16,123 nt of DNA from an uncultured Collinsella sp. (GTDB lineage Bacteria > Actinomycetota > Coriobacteriia > Coriobacteriales > Coriobacteriaceae), in assembly GCA_900545615.1 (NCBI GenBank), contig UQZM01000045.1, positions 1-16,123 of the forward strand. Reading direction: 5' to 3'. A program made the translations under genes and the position numbers. A model generated the notes under the pieces. It worked only from the letters and a program-made list of their open reading frames with translations, ran no database searches and was not told the DNA's origin. Within the stretch, counting starts at the first letter, position 1; the number at the start of each line of letters is the position of its first letter. Shown here in pieces: positions 1 to 9,261 of this stretch.

Positions 1-46
1 TTTTGAATGACAAATTGTCGCTCTGGGCGGCGCGCAGCGTCGAGCC

Positions 47-74
47 GTTACGCGGGCTGGTAAGCCCGCGTAAC
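47..74 (-). terminator. Strong hairpin directly after the LCP gene
   Basis: A perfect 12-bp inverted repeat (47-58 and 63-74) with a 4-base GGTA loop begins two bases beyond the LCP stop codon. Its position at the end of the murA-LCP unit suggests 3'-end formation or mRNA protection. The minus-strand sequence after the stem is GC-rich and has no run of U, so it is not a standard intrinsic terminator. It could work with Rho or act only as an mRNA end stabiliser. Confidence 0.5.
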
Positions 75-75
75 C

Positions 76-1305
76 CTAGTAGTTGGCTTCGTAGCCGTTG
101 CCGTCGCCGGTGGGCTCTTCGTAGTAGTCCGAATCGCTCGAATCGCTTGAGTCATCGGAATCGTCAGAGCTGACCGATGAGGTTGCGGTGCCGTTAGCGT
201 AATCGTCGGACGTGTTGTTGTTCAGGTCGCCGATCGTAGAGCTGGAGCCATCGGACTGGCCCATGGTATTGGGGCCCTTGGGATCCTTGCCAGCGTCGAC
301 GCGCCCCATCATTTCCTTGAGCTCGTCCTCGTAGACAAAGACGTAGCTCACGCCATCAATCATGGTGCTGGCATCGGCATACGAAGGCAAGTTGGCCGAA
401 TAGATGCCGTCAACATCCATGCCGCGCATGGCATTGACCGTAGAGACGATGTCCTGAACGCTCATATCGGTCACGAGCATGTCGGACAGCGAATTGACGA
501 GGTCGAAGACCTTGGTGGCATCGAAGTTGTTGAGGATCTGGTTGGCGAGGGCGCCGAGCACCTGACGCTGGTGGCGCATGCGTGTGTAGTCGCCATCGGC
601 ATAGATGTAGCGGCAACGGGCATAGGTAAGGGCGGTCGCGCCATCCATGTGCTGCTGACCGGCGGTGATCTTAATGTCGAGATGCTCGGGGTCGTCGACA
701 TCGTCGGTTGCGTTAATGTCGATGCCGCCGACCGAATCGATGAGCGACTGCATGCCGTCGAAGCTGACCTCGGCATAGTGGGAAATCTGGACACCGCACA
801 GCTCGTTGACCGCCTGGACCATGGCTTCGGCGCCGCCGTAGGTATGGCAGGCGTTGATCTTCATGGTCGAGCCGTTGTAGACGACCTTGGTGTCGCGCGG
901 AATGGAGATGAGCGTCGCCTGCTTTTGCGTGGGGTCGATACGCGCCAGGATAATCGAGTCGGCGCGGTATGTATCCTCGCCCGGGCGACCGTCAGTGCCA
1001 AGGAGTAGCACGTAGAACGGGTCCTTTGCCTCGTCGGTATCAACCAGGATCTGGCGCAGGTTGTCGGTAATGACGTTGGAATCGCCGAGCTTGCCCATAA
1101 TGGTGGCAAACCACAGGCCGGCGGCAGTCGTAGCGCTCAGCAGCACACCGAGCACAGCAATGAGCGCAACGCGGCGAACCGTATGACCGCGACGGCGCTG
1201 ACGGGCGCGCTCGGAATAGCGGGCAACGTTATCGCGGCTATAGATTTTTGCCTGAGCGCCGGTCGAAGGTCTTCGAGATTCCGTAATGGGCTTTTTCTTA
1301 AACAT
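76..1305 (-). CDS. LytR-CpsA-Psr (LCP) family cell-wall glycopolymer ligase
   Basis: LCP enzymes transfer lipid-linked glycopolymers (teichoic acid-like polymers, capsule, sugars) onto peptidoglycan at the outer face of the membrane. The protein (409 aa) has a basic cytoplasmic N-terminus, one membrane segment at about residues 44-70, and an LCP catalytic domain at about 97-275. Hallmarks are LLLGTDGR (about 101), ISIPRDTKV with its conserved Arg (about 134), YARCRY (about 228) and DYTRMRHQRQ (about 239). The C-terminal 60 residues are Ser/Asp/Asn-rich and probably disordered. ATG at 1305 is preferred over the TTG two codons upstream because AGG at 1312-1314 is six bases before the ATG, whereas it abuts the TTG. 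It follows murA by 12 bases on the same strand, so the two are probably cotranscribed, linking precursor synthesis to wall polymer attachment. The polymer attached cannot be told from sequence. Confidence 0.9.
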   Translation of the reverse strand: MFKKKPITESRRPSTGAQAKIYSRDNVARYSERARQRRRGHTVRRVALIAVLGVLLSATTAAGLWFATIMGKLGDSNVITDNLRQILVDTDEAKDPFYVLLLGTDGRPGEDTYRADSIILARIDPTQKQATLISIPRDTKVVYNGSTMKINACHTYGGAEAMVQAVNELCGVQISHYAEVSFDGMQSLIDSVGGIDINATDDVDDPEHLDIKITAGQQHMDGATALTYARCRYIYADGDYTRMRHQRQVLGALANQILNNFDATKVFDLVNSLSDMLVTDMSVQDIVSTVNAMRGMDVDGIYSANLPSYADASTMIDGVSYVFVYEDELKEMMGRVDAGKDPKGPNTMGQSDGSSSTIGDLNNNTSDDYANGTATSSVSSDDSDDSSDSSDSDYYEEPTGDGNGYEANY

Positions 1306-1317
1306 AGGCAACCTGCA

Positions 1318-2601
1318 TTAGTAGATGACGGGATCGGGAACAGTGGCGTGCTCGACATGAGCACCAAGCGCCTGCAGCTTTTCAACAAACTGTTCGTAGC
1401 CGCGCTTAATGTGATGGATGGCCGAGACCTCGGTCGTGCCGTCGGCAATTAGGCCGGCAACGACGAGTGCCGCGCCACCACGAAGATCCGGTGAGGTTAC
1501 CTGAGCGCCGGAGAAGCCCTTGACGCCGTGAATCATAGCGTGATGGCTCTCGATGCGAATATCGGCGCCCATGCGCACCAGCTCGGATGCAAACATAAAG
1601 CGATTCTCGAAGATGTTCTCGGTGATAACGGAGCTGCCGTCGGCCAGGGCGGAGAGCACCATGATCTGCGCCTGCATATCCGTGGGGAAACCGGGGAACG
1701 GGAGCGTCTGGATATCGACCGGCTTGATGCGCTCGGCACGGTTCACATGGACGCCATCCTCGACGCGCTCGCAGTCGATGCCCATGAGCTCCATCTTCTT
1801 GAGCACCATGCCCAAGTGAATGGGGCAAAAGCCTGTGACGTCGACACCGCAATCGTCGGCCATCAACGCACCGGCAACGATAAAGGTACCGGCCTCGATA
1901 CGGTCGCCCACCACGCGATGGGTAACGGGATGCAGCTCCTCCACGCCCTCGATGGTCACGACAGGCGTACCGGCGCCGACAATCTTGGCGCCCATTTCGT
2001 TGAGCATGTTGGCGAGATCGACGATCTCGGGCTCGCGGGCGGCATTGTCGATTACCGTGGTACCCTGCGCGCGCACGGAGGCCATGATGAGGTTCTCGGT
2101 CGCACCGACGCTGGCGAACTCGAGCGTGACGGTGGTACCGCGCAGACCTTGGGGCGCATTAGCGTTGATGTAACCGTGGGCGGTATCGAACTCAACGCCC
2201 AGGGCCTCAAGACCAAGAATGTGCATATCGATCTTGCGAGCACCCAGGTTGCAGCCGCCCGGCATGGCAATTTTGGCGCGATGGAAGCGACCCAGCAGGG
2301 GTCCCATCACGGCAGTGGAAGCACGCATCTTGGCAACGAGCTCATAGGGCGCCTCCCAAGAATCGACCTGGGAGGTATCAATCTCGAGCGTGTGCTCGTC
2401 GAGAACATCGATCGTAGCGCCCATACCCTTGAGCACCTTGCCCATCACGTGGACATCGGAAATATCGGGCACGTTCTGCAGCGTCGTCTTGCCCGGCGCC
2501 AGAAGCGTTGCCGCCATGAGTTTGAGTGCGGAGTTCTTGGCGCCCGAAACGGGCACGGAGCCTCCGATGGCGTGGCCACCCTCAACGCGGATAATATCCA
2601 A
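1318..2601 (-). CDS. murA: UDP-N-acetylglucosamine 1-carboxyvinyltransferase
   Basis: MurA transfers enolpyruvate from PEP to UDP-GlcNAc, the first committed cytoplasmic step of peptidoglycan synthesis. Length (427 aa) is normal for the family. The catalytic Cys is C117 in PGGCNLGARKID (equivalent to E. coli C115, so fosfomycin sensitivity is expected as regards this residue). The substrate-binding Lys of AKNSAL is K22, and conserved Arg residues are R93 (KMRAS) and R122 (GARKID). The start is TTG at 2601, backed by an AAAGGG Shine-Dalgarno about six bases upstream; no in-frame ATG lies nearby. It follows the atp operon terminator by only 19 bases and is followed by the LCP gene. Identity is firm; only the start codon carries some doubt. 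Confidence 0.97.
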   Translation of the reverse strand: MDIIRVEGGHAIGGSVPVSGAKNSALKLMAATLLAPGKTTLQNVPDISDVHVMGKVLKGMGATIDVLDEHTLEIDTSQVDSWEAPYELVAKMRASTAVMGPLLGRFHRAKIAMPGGCNLGARKIDMHILGLEALGVEFDTAHGYINANAPQGLRGTTVTLEFASVGATENLIMASVRAQGTTVIDNAAREPEIVDLANMLNEMGAKIVGAGTPVVTIEGVEELHPVTHRVVGDRIEAGTFIVAGALMADDCGVDVTGFCPIHLGMVLKKMELMGIDCERVEDGVHVNRAERIKPVDIQTLPFPGFPTDMQAQIMVLSALADGSSVITENIFENRFMFASELVRMGADIRIESHHAMIHGVKGFSGAQVTSPDLRGGAALVVAGLIADGTTEVSAIHHIKRGYEQFVEKLQALGAHVEHATVPDPVIY

Positions 2602-2614
2602 GGTCTACCCTTTC

Positions 2615-2653
2615 AAAAAGCATGCCCGGGATGGCTGGGCCATCCCGGGCATG
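2615..2653 (-). terminator. Intrinsic terminator after atpC
   Basis: A perfect 14-bp GC-rich stem (2640-2653 with 2621-2634) has a 5-base loop. On the minus strand it is followed at once by C and five U (2615-2619). This is a classic Rho-independent terminator for the ATP synthase operon. A weaker 5-bp hairpin (2658-2662 with 2671-2675, 8-base loop) lies just before it. The murA ribosome site starts only a few bases after the U run. Confidence 0.88.
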
Positions 2654-2689
2654 ATGTGTTCGCAAATGGTCGAACGCTAAATCGTTTGA

Positions 2690-3082
2690 CTATTGGGCAA
2701 GCTTGAGCTTACACCATGCGATTTCATTATAGAGGTAGGCGCGGCGTGCATCATCCTCCGACAAATTACCCAGCTTCTCTTCAAAACCTTGAATATCAGC
2801 TTTAACCTTGTCGGCATCGACGGTCGCCAAATCGCAAGCGCGCTCGGCGAGGACGGTCACGACATCGTCCGCAACCTGGGCATAGCCGCCGGCCACGGCA
2901 AACGTGTGGTCGACAGTGCCCATGGCCTTATCGGAAACGCGAACGTAACCGCGGTCGATCGTGCAGATTTCGCTGGAGTGAGCAGGCAGAACGCCAAACT
3001 CGCCATCCGTGGACGGAATCGACACAAACGCAGCGTCGCCCTCATAGGCGCAGCTCACGGGGCACACGATGCGGATACGCAT
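2690..3082 (-). CDS. atpC: F-type ATP synthase epsilon subunit
   Basis: Epsilon is part of the central rotor stalk and inhibits ATP hydrolysis. The 130-aa protein has the family layout: an N-terminal beta-sandwich (about 1-84, with GEFGVLPAHS at 27-36 typical of the family) and a C-terminal helical hairpin (about 88-130, ending in LYNEIAWCKLKLAQ). It is the last gene of the operon. Only three bases separate the atpD stop from this ATG, and a GGGGGAG ribosome site lies within the end of atpD. The next feature is the operon terminator. Confidence 0.95.
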   Translation of the reverse strand: MRIRIVCPVSCAYEGDAAFVSIPSTDGEFGVLPAHSSEICTIDRGYVRVSDKAMGTVDHTFAVAGGYAQVADDVVTVLAERACDLATVDADKVKADIQGFEEKLGNLSEDDARRAYLYNEIAWCKLKLAQ

Positions 3083-3085
3083 AAC

Positions 3086-4539
<1,454 letters not shown>

Positions 4540-4540
<1 letters not shown>

Positions 4541-5448
4541 TACTGTTCCTCCAATGCTGAGGCTCCGCCGACGATCTCGTTGATCTCGGTCGTGATCGAA
4601 GCCTGGCGCACGCGACTATACGTGCGGGTAAGGGTCAAGATGATCGCGGTGGCGTTTTCCGTTGCGGAGTGCATGGCCTTGCGGCGCGCACCCTGCTCGG
4701 CGGCCGCCGAATCGATCAGGGCCTGGTAGATGACCGTCAGGATATAAGACGGTACAAGCTTGCCGAGAACATGCTCGGGAGAGGGCACGAACTCGAACGT
4801 CGACGAGATGCGCTTAGGGGCGTCGGTCTCGTTCTTACGCGGACCGTGGGCCATAGCGATCATCTCGGGGTCGAGCGGCAACAAATGCTCGACGCGAAGC
4901 TCCTGATCCACGCGGTTCTTGGCGTGGTGGTAGACAAGCTCGACACGGTCAAGCTCACCGGAACGATACGCATCGCAGATATGAGAGGAGATCATGCGGG
5001 CCTGATTAAAATCGGGCTCGGAGGAGTTGCCCTCAAAGTGCATGGTGACGTTTGCGCGGTCACGGAAATACGTGGCCGGTTTGCGCCCACACGCGATGAT
5101 CTCGCACTCGATGCCGTCGTTCGCCCAAGAAGCGGCGAGCTTTTCGGCCGTGCGCTCCACCGTCGTATTGAAACCGCCGGCAAGGCCGCGGTCCGAGGCA
5201 ATGACGACAATCAGGCCATGCTTGACGCTCTCATGCTTCTGCAGCATGGGATCGGTGCCCGAGCAGGAGGCGTCGCCGGCGACCGTCAACATGACGTCGG
5301 TCAGCGCCTCCTTATAGGGCTCGGCCTGCTTGGAGCGATCGAGGGCACGACGGATCTTGGCCGTAGAGACCATCTCCATCGTGCGCGTGATCTGCTTGGT
5401 CGTGGTAACCGAGGAGATTCGCTTCTTAATGTCGCGAAGGTTGGCCAT
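4540..5448 (-). CDS. atpG: F-type ATP synthase gamma subunit
   Basis: Gamma forms the central shaft that turns inside alpha3beta3. The 302-aa product starts with the family signature MANLRDIKKRI, followed by the TKQITRTMEMV helix, and ends in the conserved coiled-coil helix containing ITTEINEIVGGASAL. These two terminal helices make the shaft. The gene begins five bases after the atpA stop, with GAGGAG about 11 bases before the ATG, and its stop overlaps the atpD start as TAATG. Length is slightly above E. coli (287 aa) and normal for Gram-positives. Confidence 0.98.
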
Positions 5449-5453
5449 AGGGC

Positions 5454-7052
5454 TTAGTTCTCCTCTGATCCAGTCGTATCGGCATGGTGCTTGGCTATGA
5501 ACTGCTGCTTGAAGTCACCGATGACACGCAAGAGCTCGGCCTTGGTGTCGTCGTCGATCTTCTTGGCGCGAACCTTGTCGAGCAGCGAGCCAAAGCCATT
5601 GTCCATGTACTCGATGAGCTCGGCACGGAAAGGCAGCACGTCGGCGATCTCCAGGTCATCCAGGAAGCCCTCGTTGCCGGCAAACAGCGTAACGATCTGC
5701 TCGCCAACCTCAAACGGCTGGTAGCGCGGCTGCTTCAGGAGCTCGGTCATGCGGGCACCATGGGTCAGCTGCTTCTGAGTAGCCTCGTCGAGGTCGGAGC
5801 CGAACTGGGTAAAGCCAGCGAGCTCCTGGTACGAAGCGAGGTCCAGACGGAGGTTGCCGGCGACCTGCTTCATGGCCTTGGTCTGTGCATCGCCACCGAC
5901 GCGGGACACGGAGATGCCCACGTCGACTGCCGGGCGCTGACCCTGGAAGAAGAGCTCGGACTGCAGGTAGATCTGACCATCGGTAATGGAAATGACGTTG
6001 GTCGGAATGTAGGCCGAGACGTCGCCGTCCTGGGTCTCGATGATCGGCAGTGCCGTCATGGAGCCGTAACCGTTCTTCTTGGACATCTTGACGGCACGCT
6101 CGAGCAGACGAGAGTGCAGGTAGAAGATGTCGCCAGGATAGGCCTCGCGTCCGGGCGGACGATGCAGCGTCAGCGACATCTGACGGTAGGCCACAGCCTG
6201 CTTGGACAGGTCGTCGTAGATGACGAGCACGTGGCCGCCGGGGTTGGTCTCGCTGGCGGGCTTGCCGTCCTCGCCGTTGTACATGAAGAACTCGCCAATA
6301 GCGGCACCGGCCATAGGCGCGATGTACTGCATAGGGGCGGAATCGGCAGCAGTGGCCGAAACGATGATGGTGTAGTCGAGCGCACCGTGCTGAGCGAGGG
6401 TCTCACGGATGTTGGCAACCGTGGAGGCCTTCTGGCCGATGGCGACATAGATGCAGACCATGCCCTTGCCGCGCTGGTTGAGGATAGCGTCGATGGCGAT
6501 GGCGGTCTTACCGGTCTTACGGTCGCCGATGATGAGCTCACGCTGACCGCGGCCAATAGGCACCATGGAGTCGATAGCGAGCAGACCGGTCTGAACCGGC
6601 TCGCACACCGGGGTACGGTCGATGACGCCGGGAGCCTTGAACTCGATGGGGCGACGGTGCGTGGCGACGATGTCGCCCAGGCCGTCGATGGGCTGGCCGA
6701 GCGGATTGACGACGCGGCCGAGCATGGCACGGCTCACGGGGATATCCATAATGCGGCCAGTGGTGCGGCACTCGTCGCCTTCCTTGATGGAGTCGACGGC
6801 ACCAAACAGAACGGCGCCGACCTCGTCACGGTCAAGGTTCTGGGCAAGGCCGAAGACGGTCTCACCGGTATCGGAGCTCTTGAACTCCAGAAGCTCGCCT
6901 GCCATGGCGCTCTTGAGGCCGGAGACGCGCGCGATGCCGTCGCCTACCTCGTCGACCGTTGAAACCTCATGCGTATCGACCGTCGCGGAGAGGCTCGTGA
7001 GCTGCTCCTGCAGTTTCTTGGCGATATCCTGGGCATTGAGGGTTTCGGACAT
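5454..7052 (-). CDS. atpA: F-type ATP synthase alpha subunit
   Basis: Alpha is the non-catalytic nucleotide-binding subunit of F1. The 532-aa protein has the P-loop GDRKTGKT (176-183), an N-terminal beta-barrel with GDGIARVSGL (37-46), and the ISVSRVGGDAQ segment that carries the arginine finger reaching into the beta catalytic site. The C-terminal tail is some 20 residues longer than in E. coli (513 aa) and ends in polar residues (TTGSEEN). Its ATG overlaps the atpH stop by one base (TAATG). Confidence 0.99.
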   Translation of the reverse strand: MSETLNAQDIAKKLQEQLTSLSATVDTHEVSTVDEVGDGIARVSGLKSAMAGELLEFKSSDTGETVFGLAQNLDRDEVGAVLFGAVDSIKEGDECRTTGRIMDIPVSRAMLGRVVNPLGQPIDGLGDIVATHRRPIEFKAPGVIDRTPVCEPVQTGLLAIDSMVPIGRGQRELIIGDRKTGKTAIAIDAILNQRGKGMVCIYVAIGQKASTVANIRETLAQHGALDYTIIVSATAADSAPMQYIAPMAGAAIGEFFMYNGEDGKPASETNPGGHVLVIYDDLSKQAVAYRQMSLTLHRPPGREAYPGDIFYLHSRLLERAVKMSKKNGYGSMTALPIIETQDGDVSAYIPTNVISITDGQIYLQSELFFQGQRPAVDVGISVSRVGGDAQTKAMKQVAGNLRLDLASYQELAGFTQFGSDLDEATQKQLTHGARMTELLKQPRYQPFEVGEQIVTLFAGNEGFLDDLEIADVLPFRAELIEYMDNGFGSLLDKVRAKKIDDDTKAELLRVIGDFKQQFIAKHHADTTGSEEN

Positions 7053-7528
7053 TAGGCTTCACCTCCGTACGAATTAGCAGAGTTTGCGAGGGTCTCCTGC
7101 GCGATGCGCAGCTGCGTCTTGACGGAAATGTCACGACGCTCGCCGCGGGCCTCGAGCACCAGGCCGCCCACGATAGACGGGTCGACCTGCTCGATAAGGA
7201 ATACCTTGCGGCCGAAGTCCTGCTCGCATTTCTTAGTGATGGTTTGACGCAGCTCGTCGTCGAGCGGGATCGCCGTGGTGACGGTCACGCCCACTACATC
7301 CTCGTCTTCCTCGGCAACATACTTAAAGGCAGCTGCCACCTTGGGAAGAAGGTCGAGCTGGTCGCGCTTGGACATGGTGTCGAGCACGGCGATGATCTCG
7401 GGGCTGGCAGAAGCCAAGCGCTCGATCATCTCGAGGTCCTCGAACACATGGTTCTCGGCCTTGGCGGCTTCTAGAAGGGAGCGCGCGTAGGTCTCGAGCA
7501 CCTTGTCCTGATAGCGGCTAGTCGGCAT
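7052..7528 (-). CDS. atpH: F-type ATP synthase delta subunit (OSCP)
   Basis: Delta/OSCP holds the peripheral stalk (b subunits) on top of the alpha3beta3 head. The 158-aa product is a little shorter than E. coli delta (177 aa). It shows the expected N-terminal helical region with a YARSLLEAA-type start (residues 14-22), and a C-terminal part with VTVTTAIPLDDELRQTI and the conserved DPSIVGGLVLEARGERRDISVKT region. The gene starts inside the end of atpF (11-base overlap) and its stop overlaps atpA as TAATG, so coupled translation is likely. Identity rests on both sequence and position. Confidence 0.96.
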   Translation of the reverse strand: MPTSRYQDKVLETYARSLLEAAKAENHVFEDLEMIERLASASPEIIAVLDTMSKRDQLDLLPKVAAAFKYVAEEDEDVVGVTVTTAIPLDDELRQTITKKCEQDFGRKVFLIEQVDPSIVGGLVLEARGERRDISVKTQLRIAQETLANSANSYGGEA

Positions 7529-8120
7529 TCAGGCTACCTGCTTCCTGGATGTAGCGCTCGATGAGCTTCTTCTGCTCGGCATCGTCCTCGAGTGCCTCGC
7601 CCACGATCTTGGTGGCGACGGCAACGGACAGGTCGGCGATGGAGCTCGCGGCACCGGCGTAGATGGACTTGCGCTCGTCCTCGACGGTCGTATGGGCCTT
7701 GGCGATGATCTCCTCGGCCTCCTTGTGAGCAGCCTCGATGATACGGGCACGCTCGGACTCGGCGTCCTTACGGGCCTCGAGAACGATGTCGGCAGCCTGA
7801 CGACGGGCGTCGGTGACGATCGAGTCGGACTCAGCGCGCTTGGCGATAGCCTCCTGCTTGGTCTTCTCGGCCTCGTCGAGGCTCTCCTCGATCTTCTTGC
7901 CGCGCTCCTCCATGGTTTTCATGATGCCCGGCAGGGCGACCTTGGCCAGCACGATCCAGATAATCAGGAAGGCGATAAGCGCCGGGATGAACTCCGCCAT
8001 CTTAGGGATGAGGATGTCCGCACCGGCGGCGCCGTCCTCGGCGAACGCGGAAACCGGCATGAGCAGCGCGGCCGCGGACGCGGAGAGTGCGATCGCGCTC
8101 TTCTGGGATGAAAGATTCAT
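7518..8120 (-). CDS. atpF: F-type ATP synthase b subunit with signal-peptide-like N-terminus
   Basis: Subunit b forms the peripheral stalk: one membrane helix and a long alpha-helix reaching F1. The 200-aa product has a membrane segment at about 43-62 followed by a charged, Ala/Glu/Lys/Arg-rich helical stalk to about 165. E. coli b (156 aa) starts directly with its membrane helix. This protein instead has about 40 residues first, which look like a secretory signal: polar start with Lys7, Ala/Leu-rich core, and an AFA-E cleavage-like site near residue 27. The start at 8120 is supported by GGAG eight bases upstream, so the extension is not an obvious start error. The gene lies 15 bases after atpE and overlaps atpH by 11 bases. 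Confidence 0.96.
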   Translation of the reverse strand: MNLSSQKSAIALSASAAALLMPVSAFAEDGAAGADILIPKMAEFIPALIAFLIIWIVLAKVALPGIMKTMEERGKKIEESLDEAEKTKQEAIAKRAESDSIVTDARRQAADIVLEARKDAESERARIIEAAHKEAEEIIAKAHTTVEDERKSIYAGAASSIADLSVAVATKIVGEALEDDAEQKKLIERYIQEAGSLNAD

Positions 8121-8135
8121 ACTTGACGCTCCGTG

Positions 8136-8330
8136 CTATTTAACGATCAGCGCGACAACGAAGCCGATCAGAGCCAGAGCCTCGCCGAAAGCGGAGCCCA
8201 TGATGAAGACGGTGAACACGCGGCCCTGGACCTCAGGCTGACGGGCCATAGCACCCGTAGCACCCAGAGCAGACAGGCCGATAGCAAGACCAGCGCCGAT
8301 AACACCGAGACCGTAACCGATAACTCCCAC
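8136..8330 (-). CDS. atpE: F-type ATP synthase c subunit (proteolipid, short form)
   Basis: Subunit c forms the rotating membrane ring that carries the coupling ion. The 64-aa product is two hydrophobic helices joined by the conserved ARQPE loop (29-33). The ion-binding carboxylate is E50 in GSAFGEALALIG. Helix 1 has the Gly-rich packing motif. Na+-type c rings have a Gln in helix 1 and a Ser just after the Glu; here these positions are Ile and Ala, so proton coupling is predicted. It is clearly shorter than E. coli c (79 aa), mostly at the N-terminus. The start is GTG at 8330: an in-frame stop lies a few codons upstream with no other start between, and AAAGGAGG precedes the GTG. Confidence 0.95.
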   Translation of the reverse strand: MGVIGYGLGVIGAGLAIGLSALGATGAMARQPEVQGRVFTVFIMGSAFGEALALIGFVVALIVK

Positions 8331-8454
8331 GATTCCTCCTTTGTCGTGCGTGTCTTATTTCACGCAGGATAACCTTTTTATAACTGCCGGGCTCCATGGG
8401 TACGGGCGCCGGCGGTTTAACGAATTGCCTTACCTTTAAGGCACGAACGGAAGA
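8331..8454 (-). other. atpB-atpE intercistronic spacer with small hairpin
   Basis: This 124-base gap is the only sizeable one inside the ATP synthase operon. It holds a perfect 7-bp hairpin (8426-8432 with 8437-8443, 4-base loop) just after the atpB stop, without a proper U run, and an A/T-rich patch containing TATAAAAAGG on the minus strand further on. I see no coding frame in it. It may affect mRNA stability or the balance of subunit a and c synthesis; that role is inferred. Confidence 0.45.
8335..8342 (-). promoter_or_regulatory. Consensus ribosome binding site of atpE
   Basis: The minus strand reads AAAGGAGG, a near-perfect match to the 16S anti-Shine-Dalgarno sequence, with four bases to the GTG start of atpE. 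It is the best ribosome site in the operon. Subunit c is needed in many copies per enzyme, so a strong site here fits known stoichiometry control. It also fixes the otherwise unexpected short GTG start. Confidence 0.75.
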
Positions 8455-9258
8455 CTACTCCTCCTCCGCGACCTCCTCTGCCTCGGAGACATACACGGCG
8501 GTAAGGACCGTGAAGACGTAAGCCTGGATGGCGCCGACCACAAGCTCGATCGCATAGATCAGGATGAGGATGGCAAGCCAGGCCAGCGAAGGCAGGGCGC
8601 CGACGGCGTGGGCCGCGGAAACCTGCTGAAGCAGCGGCTGCATGAACATGCTCGCCATGATGGCGAACGAGCCCATGACCACGTGTCCTGCGAACATGTT
8701 GCAGAACAGACGGACGGCAAGCGTGATGAGGCGCAGGAAGGTCGAGAAAAGCTCGACGACCCACACGAGCACGTTCATCGGGAAGCTCACGCCCTGCGGG
8801 GCGAGGCTCTTGATGTAGCCGATCACGCCGTGAGCCTTGCATCCGTAGTAGATGAAGTACACGAAGGCGAAAATGGCGAGTGCGGCGGTGGAGCCGATTG
8901 CGCCGGTGCCGGGCTTCATTCCCGGGATCAGGCCGATCATGTTATTGATCAGGATGAACAGGAAAAGCGAGCACAGGAACGGGAAGTGCTTCTTCCAGTT
9001 CTCACCCACGACACCCTTGCCGATATCGTTCTCGACGTACTCGATGATGTACTCGAAACCGTTGACGAAGAAGCCCTTGGGAACCAGGGTCTGCTTCTTC
9101 TTGAACACGGCCAGGACGATCAGGAGCACGATCGTGGAGACGATCAGCCAAAACGAGTACTGCGTGATGCCGCAGCTCAGATCGCCCACGACAGGGGTGG
9201 AGCTGAACTCGCTGACCAGATGATTAATCTCATCAGGCAGCTTTTCAAAAATTTCCAC
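8455..9258 (-). CDS. atpB: F-type ATP synthase a subunit
   Basis: Subunit a is the membrane stator with the two ion half-channels next to the c ring. The 267-aa product has several hydrophobic segments (about 36-52, 92-112, 122-140, 163-182, 190-250). The essential Arg is R183 in AVRLFCNMFAGH (E. coli R210 in LRLFGNMYAG). The C-terminus is unusually acidic (EAEEVAEEE). The start is GTG at 9258, with AAAGG about seven bases upstream. The gene follows atpI by three bases. Identity is firm. Confidence 0.97.
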   Translation of the reverse strand: MEIFEKLPDEINHLVSEFSSTPVVGDLSCGITQYSFWLIVSTIVLLIVLAVFKKKQTLVPKGFFVNGFEYIIEYVENDIGKGVVGENWKKHFPFLCSLFLFILINNMIGLIPGMKPGTGAIGSTAALAIFAFVYFIYYGCKAHGVIGYIKSLAPQGVSFPMNVLVWVVELFSTFLRLITLAVRLFCNMFAGHVVMGSFAIMASMFMQPLLQQVSAAHAVGALPSLAWLAILILIYAIELVVGAIQAYVFTVLTAVYVSEAEEVAEEE

Positions 9259-9261
9259 GAC

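Noticed and set aside
1298..1318. Six-codon frame starting as TAATG at the murA stop
   Set aside because: It overlaps the LCP start out of frame. It might act in translational coupling, but such short frames arise by chance and there is no further support.
5484..6962. 492-codon plus-strand frame
   Set aside because: Antisense shadow of atpA; same cause as above.
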